From: Pseudomonas citronellolis
GTDB lineage: Bacteria > Pseudomonadota > Gammaproteobacteria > Pseudomonadales > Pseudomonadaceae
DNA length: 64,000 bases
Direction: 5' to 3'
Assembly: GCF_900112375.1 (NCBI RefSeq)
Contig: NZ_FOLS01000036.1
Coordinates: 1 to 64,000, forward strand
How positions within the stretch are numbered: position 1 is the first letter of the stretch; each line of letters begins with the position of its first letter. Of the stretch, positions 1-7,218 are shown piece after piece. The notes under the pieces are model-generated. The model did not search any database. It was not told where the DNA came from and saw only the letters and a list, made by a program, of their open reading frames with translations. The position numbers and the translations under genes are program-made.

Positions 1-170
1 CCATCGTCACCGTGATCATGATGCCACTGACCTTCTCGGTGGCGGACGGCATCGCCATGGGCTTCGTGACCTACGTGGCGATGAAGGTCTTCACCGGCCG
101 CCACAAGGACGTGACCGTCAGCCTGTATGCACTCTGTGCGATATTTGTAGCCAAATTCATCTTCCTGTAA
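1..170 (+). CDS. NCS2/AzgA-type purine permease, C-terminal fragment
   Basis: The 3' end of a gene that enters from the left edge; the reading frame begins at base 3 and ends at the TAA at 168-170, giving about 55 residues. The visible tail starts in a membrane helix containing MPLTFSVADGIAMGF, followed by a short basic loop and a final hydrophobic helix. That pattern is characteristic of the last two helices of AzgA-like adenine/guanine/hypoxanthine permeases of the NCS2 superfamily (family knowledge). Its position next to a urate degradation cluster fits purine uptake. Substrate cannot be decided from the fragment. Confidence 0.8.
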   Translation, partial: IVTVIMMPLTFSVADGIAMGFVTYVAMKVFTGRHKDVTVSLYALCAIFVAKFIFL

Positions 171-237
171 TCTGGAGCGGCCCCGCCACGGCCCCGACGC
201 ATGCCTGCGTCGGGGCCTTTGCATTCGAGAGCCCGCG

Positions 238-864
238 ATGAACCTGGAAACCTGGCTGCTCTACAGCAGCGCCGCCCTGATCGTGATCCTGATTCCCGGC
301 CCGCTGTCGCTGCTGATGGTCAGCAACAGCCTCAACTATGGCCTGCGCCGTTCGCTGCCGGCCTTCCTCGGCGGGGTCAGCGCCTCCATCTGCCTGCTCA
401 GCGCCTCGGCCCTGGGCCTGGGCGCGCTGCTGCTGGCCTCGGAGAAGCTGTTCAGCGTGCTCAAGGTGCTGGGCGCGCTCTACCTGTTCTACCTGGCCTG
501 GCAGAGCTGGCAGGAATCCCGCATCGCCGGCCAGCCGCGCGCCGCCGAGGAGATGCCGGTCAACCCGGGCTTCCGCAGCCTGTACTGGAAGGCCTTCGGC
601 CTGGGCGCCAGCAACCCGAAGGACATCCTGTTCTTCGCCGCCTTCCTGCCGCAGTTCCTCAAGGCCGACCACCCGCTGTGGCAGCAGCTGCTGGTGATGA
701 TCCTCACCTGGGCGCTGCTCGACTTCGCCTGCAAGCTGTTCTACGGCCTCAGCGCCCGCGGCGCCGCGCGCTTCCTGCGCTCGGGCAAGGGCCAGGCCTG
801 GTTCAACCGCGGCAGCGCTGCGCTCTTCGCGACCGCGGGCGGGGCTTCGTTGTTGAGCCGCTGA
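238..864 (+). CDS. LysE/RhtB-family amino-acid or metabolite exporter
   Basis: A 208-residue inner-membrane protein with about six hydrophobic segments. The N-terminal signature around residues 14-30 (IVILIPGPLSLLMVSNS) and the early small-residue-rich helix (LGGVSAS) are those of the LysE/RhtB translocator family, which exports amino acids or related small molecules using the proton gradient. Length is normal for the family. The ATG at 238 was chosen because it begins the hydrophobic N terminus directly (MNLETWLL). It follows the permease tail by 67 bp and could share its transcript. The substrate is unknown. Confidence 0.85.
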   Translation: MNLETWLLYSSAALIVILIPGPLSLLMVSNSLNYGLRRSLPAFLGGVSASICLLSASALGLGALLLASEKLFSVLKVLGALYLFYLAWQSWQESRIAGQPRAAEEMPVNPGFRSLYWKAFGLGASNPKDILFFAAFLPQFLKADHPLWQQLLVMILTWALLDFACKLFYGLSARGAARFLRSGKGQAWFNRGSAALFATAGGASLLSR

Positions 865-876
865 GGTCCATAGAAC

Positions 877-1196
877 CGTTCGCGAGCAAGCTCGCTCCTA
901 CAGGTGCCAGTGCTTTTCGTAGGAGCGAGCTTGCTCGCGAACGGTATTTACCGGCAGCAATGGTGTTCAGGGTTGATTCCGCTCCCTCTCCCCAACCCTC
1001 GACTGCGCGCCCCGCCCTGAAGGGAGAGGGAGCTGTCCGGTGCAGACGAGAGGTTCGGTGGCAACCTGTAGGAGCGGGCCCTGCCCGCGATTTCGCGCGC
1101 AGGGCACGCTCCTACATGGGAACGCGGTGGGGGTGGAGCGAAGCGATACCCATCGCCATTGCCCGATGGGTTTCGCAAGTTCAACCCATCCTACGA
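877..1196. repeat. Cluster of palindromic intergenic repeats (families A, A', B, C)
   Basis: This 428-base gap holds no gene. It contains an inverted pair of the GTAGGAGCG...CGCGAA repeat (877-902 and 919-944, family A), one copy of a CTCCCTCTCC...GGGAGAGG repeat (about 981-1031, family C), an A' doublet with a GGGC/GCCC stem (1068-1115), and a family B element (about 1131-1196, GGAGCGAAGCGATACCCATC to CAACCCATCCTACGA). All recur elsewhere in the window. They resemble Pseudomonas REP/BIME elements. Confidence 0.9.
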
Positions 1197-1224
1197 AAGC
1201 ATCTCGGCGCAAGAACGCACAGGC

Positions 1225-1248
1225 AAAAAAAGACCCGCCAGAGGCGGG
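1225..1248 (-). terminator. Rho-independent terminator of uraH
   Basis: Read on the minus strand, a six-base GC stem (CCCGCC/GGCGGG, loop three bases) is followed by seven T residues. It lies 45 bases beyond the uraH stop codon. Confidence 0.85.
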
Positions 1249-1292
1249 CCGATGGGACTCCACGAAGAGTCGGGTGGGAAGTCGGTGGCGGC

Positions 1293-1646
1293 CTAGCTGC
1301 CGCGGTAGGTCGAGTAGCTGTACGGCGAGATCAGCAGCGGCACGTGGTAGTGGTCGCTTTCCGAGGCGATGCCGAAGCGCAGCACCACCTGATCGAGGAA
1401 GGCCGGTTGCGGCAGTTGCACGCCACGGGCGCGGTAGTAGTCGCCGGCGTTGAACTGCAACTGGTAGACCCCGGCGCGGAAGTCCTCGCCCTGCAACAGC
1501 GGCTCGTCGCAGCGGCCGTCGTCGTTGGTCACGCGGGTGGCGACCAGTTCCAGCTGCTGGCCTTCCACGCGGTAGAGCTCGACCTTGATGCCATGGCCGG
1601 GGCAGCCGTGGGCGGAATCCAGTACGTGCGTCGTCAAACGTCCCAT
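1293..1646 (-). CDS. uraH: 5-hydroxyisourate hydrolase (HIUase, transthyretin-like)
   Basis: A 117-residue protein of exactly the usual HIUase length. It hydrolyses 5-hydroxyisourate, the product of urate oxidation, to OHCU in the cytoplasm. Visible family marks are the N-terminal THVLD with His7, Arg45 in GRCDEPLL, the His99-Tyr-His101 segment, and the C-terminal YRGS that separates HIUases from transthyretins. It is transcribed away from puuE-uraD-alc-allA-puuD, which supplies the steps before and after it. A TTGTATACAA palindrome lies 129 bases upstream of the start and a terminator follows. The start at 1646 is supported by an AAGGAGG-like sequence somewhat far upstream (about 30-40 bases), so the exact start is slightly uncertain. 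Confidence 0.95.
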   Translation of the reverse strand: MGRLTTHVLDSAHGCPGHGIKVELYRVEGQQLELVATRVTNDDGRCDEPLLQGEDFRAGVYQLQFNAGDYYRARGVQLPQPAFLDQVVLRFGIASESDHYHVPLLISPYSYSTYRGS

Positions 1647-1774
1647 GGGCTCTGGGCATCCCCGGCGCGGCCGGCGGACGCCGTCCTCCTTCTCGGTGTG
1701 GTGTGGGTTGCACCCCGCAGGCAGCGGCCGGCCGGGTGGGTTGGATGGGACGAAAATACGCCATCACCAAAACA

Positions 1775-1784
1775 TTGTATACAA
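1775..1784. promoter_or_regulatory. TTGTATACAA operator upstream of uraH
   Basis: A perfect 10-base palindrome in the 410-base non-coding divergence region between uraH and puuE. The same decamer occurs at 1981-1990 and 7059-7068, each upstream of a urate pathway gene, and was not noticed elsewhere in the window. The shape fits a GntR-family (FCD) regulator site (inference); no such regulator gene lies beside the cluster. The rest of the 1647-2056 gap shows no gene. Confidence 0.75.
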
Positions 1785-1960
1785 AAAATTCGCTCCAGCG
1801 CCCCGAAACGGCGCCAGCGCACCAGCACGCGGCATTTCGATCCATCGCCGGAACCAGGAAGGCCACAGCCCGCCAGGCTGACCGTTCGGGCAGGTAATTT
1901 GCTTGTTCTACCGACGGATGCGGATGACGACGGATGGCGAAATCGGCGCGCGGGATTGTA

Positions 1961-1990
1961 TTTACATTCGACCACACAACTTGTATACAA
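1961..1990 (+). promoter_or_regulatory. puuE promoter with overlapping TTGTATACAA operator
   Basis: A -35-like TTTACA (1961-1966) is followed after 17 bases by TATACA (1984-1989) as -10. The -10 box lies inside the palindrome TTGTATACAA (1981-1990). A protein bound there would block RNA polymerase, which suggests repression relieved by a pathway intermediate (inference). The GTG start of puuE lies 67 bases downstream. Confidence 0.65.
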
Positions 1991-2056
1991 TATCTCGCAA
2001 CACGGTGGCGCACGCCCTACCGCCCCACGCCGCCCCCAACAAGAAGGAACACTGCA

Positions 2057-2986
2057 GTGAGCGCTGACTACCCACGCGACCTGATCGGTTACGCCGACAA
2101 CCCTCCCCACCCGCACTGGCCGGGCGACGCCCGCATCGCGCTGTCCTTCGTGCTCAACTACGAGGAAGGCGGCGAGCGCTGCATCCTCCATGGCGACAAA
2201 GAATCCGAGGCCTTCCTCTCCGAGATGGTCGCCGCCCAGTCGCTGCAGGGCGCGCGCAACATGAGCATGGAATCCCTCTACGAATACGGCAGCCGCGCCG
2301 GCGTCTGGCGCCTGCTCAAGCTGTTCAGGAAATACGACCTGCCGCTGACCATCTTCGCCGTGGCCATGGCCGCCCAGCGCCACCCGGACGTGATCAGAGC
2401 GATGGTCGCCGCCGGCCACGAGATCTGCAGCCACGGCTACCGCTGGATCGACTACCAGTACATGGACGAGGCCCAGGAGCGCGAGCACCTGCTGGAGGCC
2501 ATCCGCATCCTCACCGAGCTGACCGGCGAGCGCCCGCAGGGCTGGTACACCGGCCGCACCGGCCCGAACACCCGGCGCCTGGTGCGCGAGGAAGGCGGCT
2601 TCCTCTACGACTCCGACACCTACGACGACGACCTGCCCTACTGGGACCCGGAGAGCACCGCGGAGAAGCCGCACCTGGTGATCCCCTACACCCTGGACAC
2701 CAACGACATGCGCTTCACCCAGGTGCAGGGCTTCAACAAGGGCGACGACTTCTTCGAATACCTCAAGGACGCCTTCGACGTGCTCTACGCCGAAGGCGCC
2801 GAGGGCGCGCCGAAGATGCTCTCCATCGGCATGCACTGCCGCCTGCTCGGCCGCCCGGCGCGCCTCGCCGCGCTGGAGCGCTTCATCCAGTACGTGAAAG
2901 GCCATGAGAAGGTGTGGATCACCCGCCGCGTCGACATCGCCCGCCACTGGCACGAAAAGCACCCGTTCAAGGAGAGCCAGGCATGA
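2057..2986 (+). CDS. puuE: Allantoinase PuuE (polysaccharide-deacetylase fold)
   Basis: A 309-residue cytoplasmic enzyme that opens allantoin to allantoate. The N terminus (YPRDLIGYADNPPHPHWPGDARIALSF) and the core HGYRWIDYQ and WYTGRTGPNTRRL segments are typical of PuuE, the metal-independent allantoinase of the NodB/polysaccharide deacetylase superfamily, and the length matches the roughly 308 residues of Pseudomonas PuuE. GTG at 2057 is preferred over more upstream codons because AAGAAGGAAC stands just before it and homology begins at once. Its stop overlaps the uraD start (ATGA at 2983-2986), so the two are translationally coupled. First gene of the plus-strand urate operon. Confidence 0.95.
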   Translation: MSADYPRDLIGYADNPPHPHWPGDARIALSFVLNYEEGGERCILHGDKESEAFLSEMVAAQSLQGARNMSMESLYEYGSRAGVWRLLKLFRKYDLPLTIFAVAMAAQRHPDVIRAMVAAGHEICSHGYRWIDYQYMDEAQEREHLLEAIRILTELTGERPQGWYTGRTGPNTRRLVREEGGFLYDSDTYDDDLPYWDPESTAEKPHLVIPYTLDTNDMRFTQVQGFNKGDDFFEYLKDAFDVLYAEGAEGAPKMLSIGMHCRLLGRPARLAALERFIQYVKGHEKVWITRRVDIARHWHEKHPFKESQA

Positions 2987-3498
2987 GCCGCTTCCAGACC
3001 CTCACCCCGGCCAGCCTCGACCGCGCGGCCTTCGTCGCCGCCTTCGCCGACATCTACGAACATTCCCCCTGGGTGGCCGAGAAGGCCTACGACCTGGGCG
3101 TGGACGAAAGCCTCAACGACATCGAGAGCCTGCAGCAGCGCATGGCCGACATCCTCCTGTCGGCCAGCCATGAAGCCCAGCTGGCACTGATCAACGCTCA
3201 CCCGGACCTCGCCGGCAAGGCCGCGGTGCGCGGCGAGCTGACCGCCTCCAGCACCTCCGAGCAGGCCGGCGCCGGCATCCACGAATGCACCGCCGAGGAA
3301 TTCGCCCGCTTCAACGAACTCAACGACGCGTACAAGGCGAAATTCGGCTTCCCCTTCATCAAGGCGGTGAAGGGCAGCAACCGCCACCAGATCCTCGCGG
3401 CCTTCGAGGAGCGCATCCACAACACGCCGGAGCAGGAATTCCAGACCGCCCTGGCCGAGATCAACAAGATCGCGATGTTCCGTCTGCAGCAGCTGTGA
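2983..3498 (+). CDS. uraD: 2-oxo-4-hydroxy-4-carboxy-5-ureidoimidazoline decarboxylase
   Basis: A 171-residue all-helical enzyme that decarboxylates OHCU stereospecifically to (S)-allantoin. The catalytic His73 lies in the motif INAHPDLAGKA, followed by the SSTSEQAGAG segment and FGFPFIKAVKG, all diagnostic of UraD. The start is the ATG overlapping the puuE stop; an RBS-like AAGGAGAG lies just upstream within puuE. Together with uraH and puuE it covers the three middle steps from 5-hydroxyisourate to allantoate. Confidence 0.95.
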   Translation: MSRFQTLTPASLDRAAFVAAFADIYEHSPWVAEKAYDLGVDESLNDIESLQQRMADILLSASHEAQLALINAHPDLAGKAAVRGELTASSTSEQAGAGIHECTAEEFARFNELNDAYKAKFGFPFIKAVKGSNRHQILAAFEERIHNTPEQEFQTALAEINKIAMFRLQQL

Positions 3499-3538
3499 GC
3501 GCGCAGGACCGGACTAACACGTCACCAAGGAGAACAAG

Positions 3539-4534
3539 ATGAGAACCTACAACGCTCCCTTCGAGAAATTCGTCAACCTGGCCGACGAGCGCCTGGGGAG
3601 CAAGGTGATCAGCGTCACCGACGAATGGTTCGCCGCTGCCAGCCGCATGCTGCAGCCCACCCCCGCGGTGTGGAAGGAAGGCGTATTCGACGACAACGGC
3701 AAGTGGATGGACGGCTGGGAATCCCGCCGCAAGCGCTTCGAAGGCTATGACCACGCGGTGATCCGCCTGGGCGTGCCGGGCTCGATCAAGGGCGTGGACA
3801 TCGACACCAGCTTCTTCACCGGCAACTTCCCGCCGTCGGCCTCCCTCGACGGCTGCTTCGTGGCCGAGGGCGAGCCGAACGACGACACCCAGTGGAGCGA
3901 AGTGCTGTCTTCCGTCGAACTGCAGGGCAATAGCCACCACTACCACGAGATCAGCGACGAGCGCCCCTACACCCACCTGCGCCTGAACATCTACCCCGAT
4001 GGCGGCGTGGCGCGCCTGCGCGTGTACGGCATCCCGTTCCGCGACTGGGCCCAGCAGAACCCCAACGAGCAGGTCGACCTGGCCGCGGCCCTCAACGGCG
4101 GCCGCGCCCTCGCCTGCTCCGACGAGCACTTCGGCCGCATGAGCAACATCCTCAACCCCGGCCGCGGCGTGAACATGGGCGACGGCTGGGAAACCGGCCG
4201 CCGCCGCACCCCGGGCAACGACTGGGTGATTGTCGCGCTGGGCCACGCCGGCATCGTCGAGAAGATCGTCGTCGACACCCTGCACTTCAAGGGCAACTAC
4301 CCGGAGAGCTGCAACATCCAGGCGGCCTTCGTGAAGGGCGGCACCGACAGCCAGATCGCCACCCAGAGCCTGTACTGGCGCGAGCTGCTGCCCAGCCAGA
4401 AGCTGCAGATGCACAACGAGCACACCTTCATCGAACAGATCAAGGAACTGGGCCCGATCACCCACGTGCGCCTGAACATCTTCCCGGACGGTGGCGTCAG
4501 CCGTCTGCGCCTGTTCGGCAAAGTGGCCAGGTAA
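3539..4534 (+). CDS. alc: Allantoicase
   Basis: A 331-residue protein that splits allantoate into ureidoglycolate and urea. It is an internal duplication: two jelly-roll repeats, roughly residues 15-165 and 185-330, each carrying a DGWE(S/T)-R-R-R-like segment near its start and ending in (H)(L/V)RLNI(Y/F)PDGG(V)-R-R(L) near residues 150 and 315. This doubling is standard for allantoicases. The ATG at 3539 follows an AAGGAGAAC ribosome site by a few bases. It lies 40 bases after uraD and is separated from allA by a palindromic repeat. Confidence 0.96.
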   Translation: MRTYNAPFEKFVNLADERLGSKVISVTDEWFAAASRMLQPTPAVWKEGVFDDNGKWMDGWESRRKRFEGYDHAVIRLGVPGSIKGVDIDTSFFTGNFPPSASLDGCFVAEGEPNDDTQWSEVLSSVELQGNSHHYHEISDERPYTHLRLNIYPDGGVARLRVYGIPFRDWAQQNPNEQVDLAAALNGGRALACSDEHFGRMSNILNPGRGVNMGDGWETGRRRTPGNDWVIVALGHAGIVEKIVVDTLHFKGNYPESCNIQAAFVKGGTDSQIATQSLYWRELLPSQKLQMHNEHTFIEQIKELGPITHVRLNIFPDGGVSRLRLFGKVAR

Positions 4535-4547
4535 GCGAAACACCGCC

Positions 4548-4610
4548 GTCGTCACCGCAGGCGCGGGGGGCCAGAGACACTGGGCCCCCGCGTTCGCGGG
4601 AGTGACGGAA
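4548..4610. repeat. Palindromic repeat (family D) between alc and allA
   Basis: An inverted structure of the GTCACCGC...CCCCGCGTTCGCGGGAGTGAC type. Related copies lie at about 6663-6745, 8800-8816, 9008-9030 and 21925-21985. It lies inside the urate operon without a visible terminator T-tract. Confidence 0.8.
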
Positions 4611-4665
4611 GAAGCGGTTCCCGGGCCCCGCCCGGGTTCAGTACAACGAATACAAGTGACCAGCC

Positions 4666-5172
4666 ATGCGTACCCTGAAGATCGAACCGTTGACCAAGGA
4701 AGCCTTCGCCCCGTTCGGTGATGTCATCGAGACCGAGGGCAGCGACTACTTCATGATCAACAACGGTTCCACCCGCCGCTATCACAAGCTCGCCACGGTC
4801 GAGACCGCGCAGCCCGAGGATAAGGCGATCATCAGCATCTTCAGCGCCGAAGCACTGGAGATGCCCTTGCGCATCCGCATGCTGGAGCGTCATCCGCTGG
4901 GCAGCCAGGCCTTCATCCCGCTGCTCGGCAACTCCTTTCTGGTCGTGGTCGCGCCACTTGGCGACGTACCTGTACCGGGTCTTGTCCGCGCCTTCCTGAG
5001 CAACGGAAGGCAGGGCATCAATTACCACCGCGGCGTCTGGCACCACCCGGTGCTGACGATCGAAAAGCGGGATGACTTCCTGGTGGTCGATCGCAGCGGT
5101 TCCGGCAACAACTGCGACGAGCATTTCTTCACCGAGGACGAGCAACTGCTCCTCGACCCCCAACTAAACTAA
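4666..5172 (+). CDS. allA: Ureidoglycolate lyase
   Basis: A 168-residue cupin-fold enzyme releasing glyoxylate and urea from (S)-ureidoglycolate, the last step of the pathway here. The N terminus MRTLKIEPLTKEAFAPFGDVIE, the central RMLERHPLGSQAFIPL motif and the RGVWHHPVL segment are characteristic of AllA (ureidoglycolate amidolyase/hydrolase family). Length is as expected. No strong Shine-Dalgarno is visible; the ATG begins the conserved N terminus. It follows alc after 131 bases containing a repeat and is followed by puuD after 46 bases. Confidence 0.95.
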   Translation: MRTLKIEPLTKEAFAPFGDVIETEGSDYFMINNGSTRRYHKLATVETAQPEDKAIISIFSAEALEMPLRIRMLERHPLGSQAFIPLLGNSFLVVVAPLGDVPVPGLVRAFLSNGRQGINYHRGVWHHPVLTIEKRDDFLVVDRSGSGNNCDEHFFTEDEQLLLDPQLN

Positions 5173-5218
5173 TAAGAGAGGCCCGTCCGCCGCGACGCCG
5201 GCGCCCGGGCAAGAGGTA

Positions 5219-6544
5219 ATGACTGTGGAAGCACATCTCATCGAATGGGCGAACCTGCTGGTTCGCTGGATTCACATGATCGTCGGCATCGCCTGGATCG
5301 GTGCCTCGTTCTACTTCGTCTGGCTGGAGAACAACCTCAACCGCGTCAACCCGCGCGAGGGGCTCTCGGGTGACCTCTGGGCGATCCACGGTGGCGGCAT
5401 CTACCACCTGGAGAAATACAAGCTGGCGCCGCCGAAGATGCCGGACAACCTCCACTGGTTCAAATGGGAGGCCTACTCCACCTGGCTCTCGGGCGTGTGC
5501 CTGCTGACCATCGTCTTCTACCTGAACCCCAGCCTGTACCTGGTGGCCCCGGGCAGCGACCTGGCGCCCGCCGCGGCCATCGCCATCGGCATCGGCTCGC
5601 TGATCGCCGGCTGGTTCATCTACTCCGGCCTGTGCGACTCGCCGCTGGGCAAGACCCCCGCCCTGCTCGGCGCCATCCTGTTCGCCCTGCTGGTGCTCGC
5701 CGCCTACCTGCTCAGCCAGGTGTTCAGCGGCCGCGGCGCCTACCTGCACGTCGGCGCGATCATCGGCACCATCATGGTCGGCAACGTGTTCCGGGTGATC
5801 ATGCCGGCCCAGCGCGCGCTGGTTAAGGCCATCGAGGAAGGCCGCGAGCCCGACCCGGTGCTGCCGGCCAAGGGCCTGCTGCGTTCGCGCCACAACAACT
5901 ACTTCACCCTGCCGGTGCTGTTCATCATGATCAGCAACCACTTCCCGAGCACCTACGGCAGCCACTACAACTGGCTGATCCTGGCGTGCATCGCGGCGCT
6001 GGCGGTGATCGTGCGGCACTACTTCAACACCCGCCACAACGGCAACGGCATGGCCTGGGCCCTGCCCGCCGGCGCCGTGGGCATGATCGCCCTGGCCTTC
6101 GTCACCGGCCCGACGCTGCAGAGCGCCGCCCCCGCCGGCAACGCCGCGCAGGTGCAGTACCAGCCGCTGCCGGAAACCGCCATCGGCGGCAAGACCGCCG
6201 CCGAACGCGCCAAGGAAGAGGCCGACAAGCCCGCCGCCGCACAGGCCCCGGCCCAGGCGCAAGCCGCCGGCGCCGGCGGCAATGGCGACTTCGAGAAGGT
6301 TCATCACGTCATCCAGGAACGCTGCACCGTGTGCCACTCGGCCAAGCCGACCAGCCCGCTGTTCAGCGCCGCCCCGGCCGGCGTGATGTTCGACACGCCG
6401 CAGCAGATCCAGGCGCAGACCGCGAAGATCCAGGCGCTGGCCGTGGCCTCCCAGGTCATGCCGCTGGGCAACATCACCCAGATGACCCAGGAAGAGCGCA
6501 ACCTGATCGGCTCCTGGATCGCCAAGGGCGCCCAGACCAACTGA
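5219..6544 (+). CDS. puuD: Membrane-bound cytochrome c urate oxidase PuuD
   Basis: A 441-residue inner-membrane protein. The N-terminal part (about residues 1-300) is the Urate_ox_N/DUF989 domain with about eight hydrophobic helices and the start EAHLIEWANLLVRWIHMIVGIAWIGASF. An Ala/Gly/Pro-rich linker follows at about residues 300-360. The C terminus is a single-haem cytochrome c domain with the motif CTVCH at residues 369-373 and a distal Met in the VMPLGN segment. This family oxidises urate to 5-hydroxyisourate and passes electrons to the respiratory chain rather than making H2O2 (published for PuuD). No soluble uricase gene is present in the cluster, so this is the likely entry enzyme. 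ATG at 5219 follows AAGAGG. Confidence 0.95.
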   Translation: MTVEAHLIEWANLLVRWIHMIVGIAWIGASFYFVWLENNLNRVNPREGLSGDLWAIHGGGIYHLEKYKLAPPKMPDNLHWFKWEAYSTWLSGVCLLTIVFYLNPSLYLVAPGSDLAPAAAIAIGIGSLIAGWFIYSGLCDSPLGKTPALLGAILFALLVLAAYLLSQVFSGRGAYLHVGAIIGTIMVGNVFRVIMPAQRALVKAIEEGREPDPVLPAKGLLRSRHNNYFTLPVLFIMISNHFPSTYGSHYNWLILACIAALAVIVRHYFNTRHNGNGMAWALPAGAVGMIALAFVTGPTLQSAAPAGNAAQVQYQPLPETAIGGKTAAERAKEEADKPAAAQAPAQAQAAGAGGNGDFEKVHHVIQERCTVCHSAKPTSPLFSAAPAGVMFDTPQQIQAQTAKIQALAVASQVMPLGNITQMTQEERNLIGSWIAKGAQTN

Positions 6545-6572
6545 GCCACCGCGGTTCGCCGGAACCAGAAAG

Positions 6573-6599
6573 ACCGCACCTCCGGGTGCGGTTTTTTTA
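6573..6599 (+). terminator. Rho-independent terminator after puuD
   Basis: A hairpin ACCGCACC / GGGTGCGGT (arms 6573-6580 and 6584-6592, loop about three bases) followed by seven T residues, 29 bases after the puuD stop. It closes the puuE-uraD-alc-allA-puuD transcript. Confidence 0.93.
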
Positions 6600-6611
6600 T
6601 GCCCATGGGCT

Positions 6612-6940
6612 TTTCGTAGGAGCGAGCTTGCTCGCGAACCTTGCCCTACCTCCTCCCCTAACCCCGTCATCCCCGCGAACGCGGGGAACCAGAGACTGGC
6701 GCCATGAACGCCGCTGGCTTCCCGCGTTCGCGGGAATGACGAGGGTGGTTTGGGTGTCCGGGCGGTTCGCGAGCAAGCTCGCTCCTACAAAGAGCCACCG
6801 TACCCCACGCCGAGCTGGAGCGGACTCCGTCCGCGATTCCTCCGGCAAGGCCGGCGCCCGATGTTTCGCCTGCACCGCCCAAGCCATGTAGGAGCGCGCC
6901 CTGCGCGCGAATCGCGGACAAAGTCCGCTCCTACAGGAAC
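6612..6940. repeat. Mosaic of palindromic repeats (families A, D, E)
   Basis: The gap 6600-7040 carries no gene. It holds a family A copy (about 6614-6641), a family D pair of CCCGCGAACGCGGG and CCCGCGTTCGCGGGAATGACG (6663-6745), a second, inverted A copy (about 6763-6788), a GGACTCCGTCC-stem copy (about 6820-6842), and a hybrid doublet (6888-6935) with a GCGC-stem unit on the left and a GGAC-stem unit on the right. Confidence 0.88.
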
Positions 6941-7058
6941 ACCGACTCCACGGAATAAAAATGTAGTCCCGCCCGACCTACGGCTACATCCCGCCGGAGC
7001 CACGGAACACGCGGCCTAGAGCGACCCGAAACCCATCATTCACAAGCCGACCAGAGAG

Positions 7059-7104
7059 TTGTATACAAAAACATATTGAAGCGAATACACATCAACGCTA
7101 TAAA
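7059..7104 (+). promoter_or_regulatory. Promoter and TTGTATACAA operator of the NCS2 permease
   Basis: TTGTATACAA at 7059-7068 is the third copy of the urate-cluster palindrome. It is followed by -35 TTGAAG (7076-7081), a 17-base spacer and -10 TATAAA (7099-7104), a good sigma70-type promoter. Here the palindrome lies just upstream of the -35 box instead of over the -10, so the geometry differs from puuE. Confidence 0.7.
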
Positions 7105-7218
7105 GTCCCGCACCGCTTCACCCGCACGGCCCCGGGGGTGTGGCGAGCCAGTACTACCCGGCCGCCGAGCCTGATCGGCGTCCACCAGTGACACAACAAT
7201 AAAAAATCGAGGTGTTGC
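7105..7218 (+). other. Long 5' leader of the NCS2 permease
   Basis: From the proposed promoter to the ATG there are about 110 untranslated bases containing several GC-rich segments that could pair (for example around 7128-7190), then an A-rich stretch and the ribosome site GAGGTGTTGC. No riboswitch class could be assigned by eye. Confidence 0.35.

Noticed and set aside
201..2060. Long open frames (over 600 codons) across 201-2060, 12242-13400 and the reverse of many genes
   Set aside because: They run over clear genes in other frames, have low-complexity Arg/Ala/Pro/Gly composition, and come from high GC at third codon positions. Only the 3' part of the 12242-14317 frame (alkA) is real.
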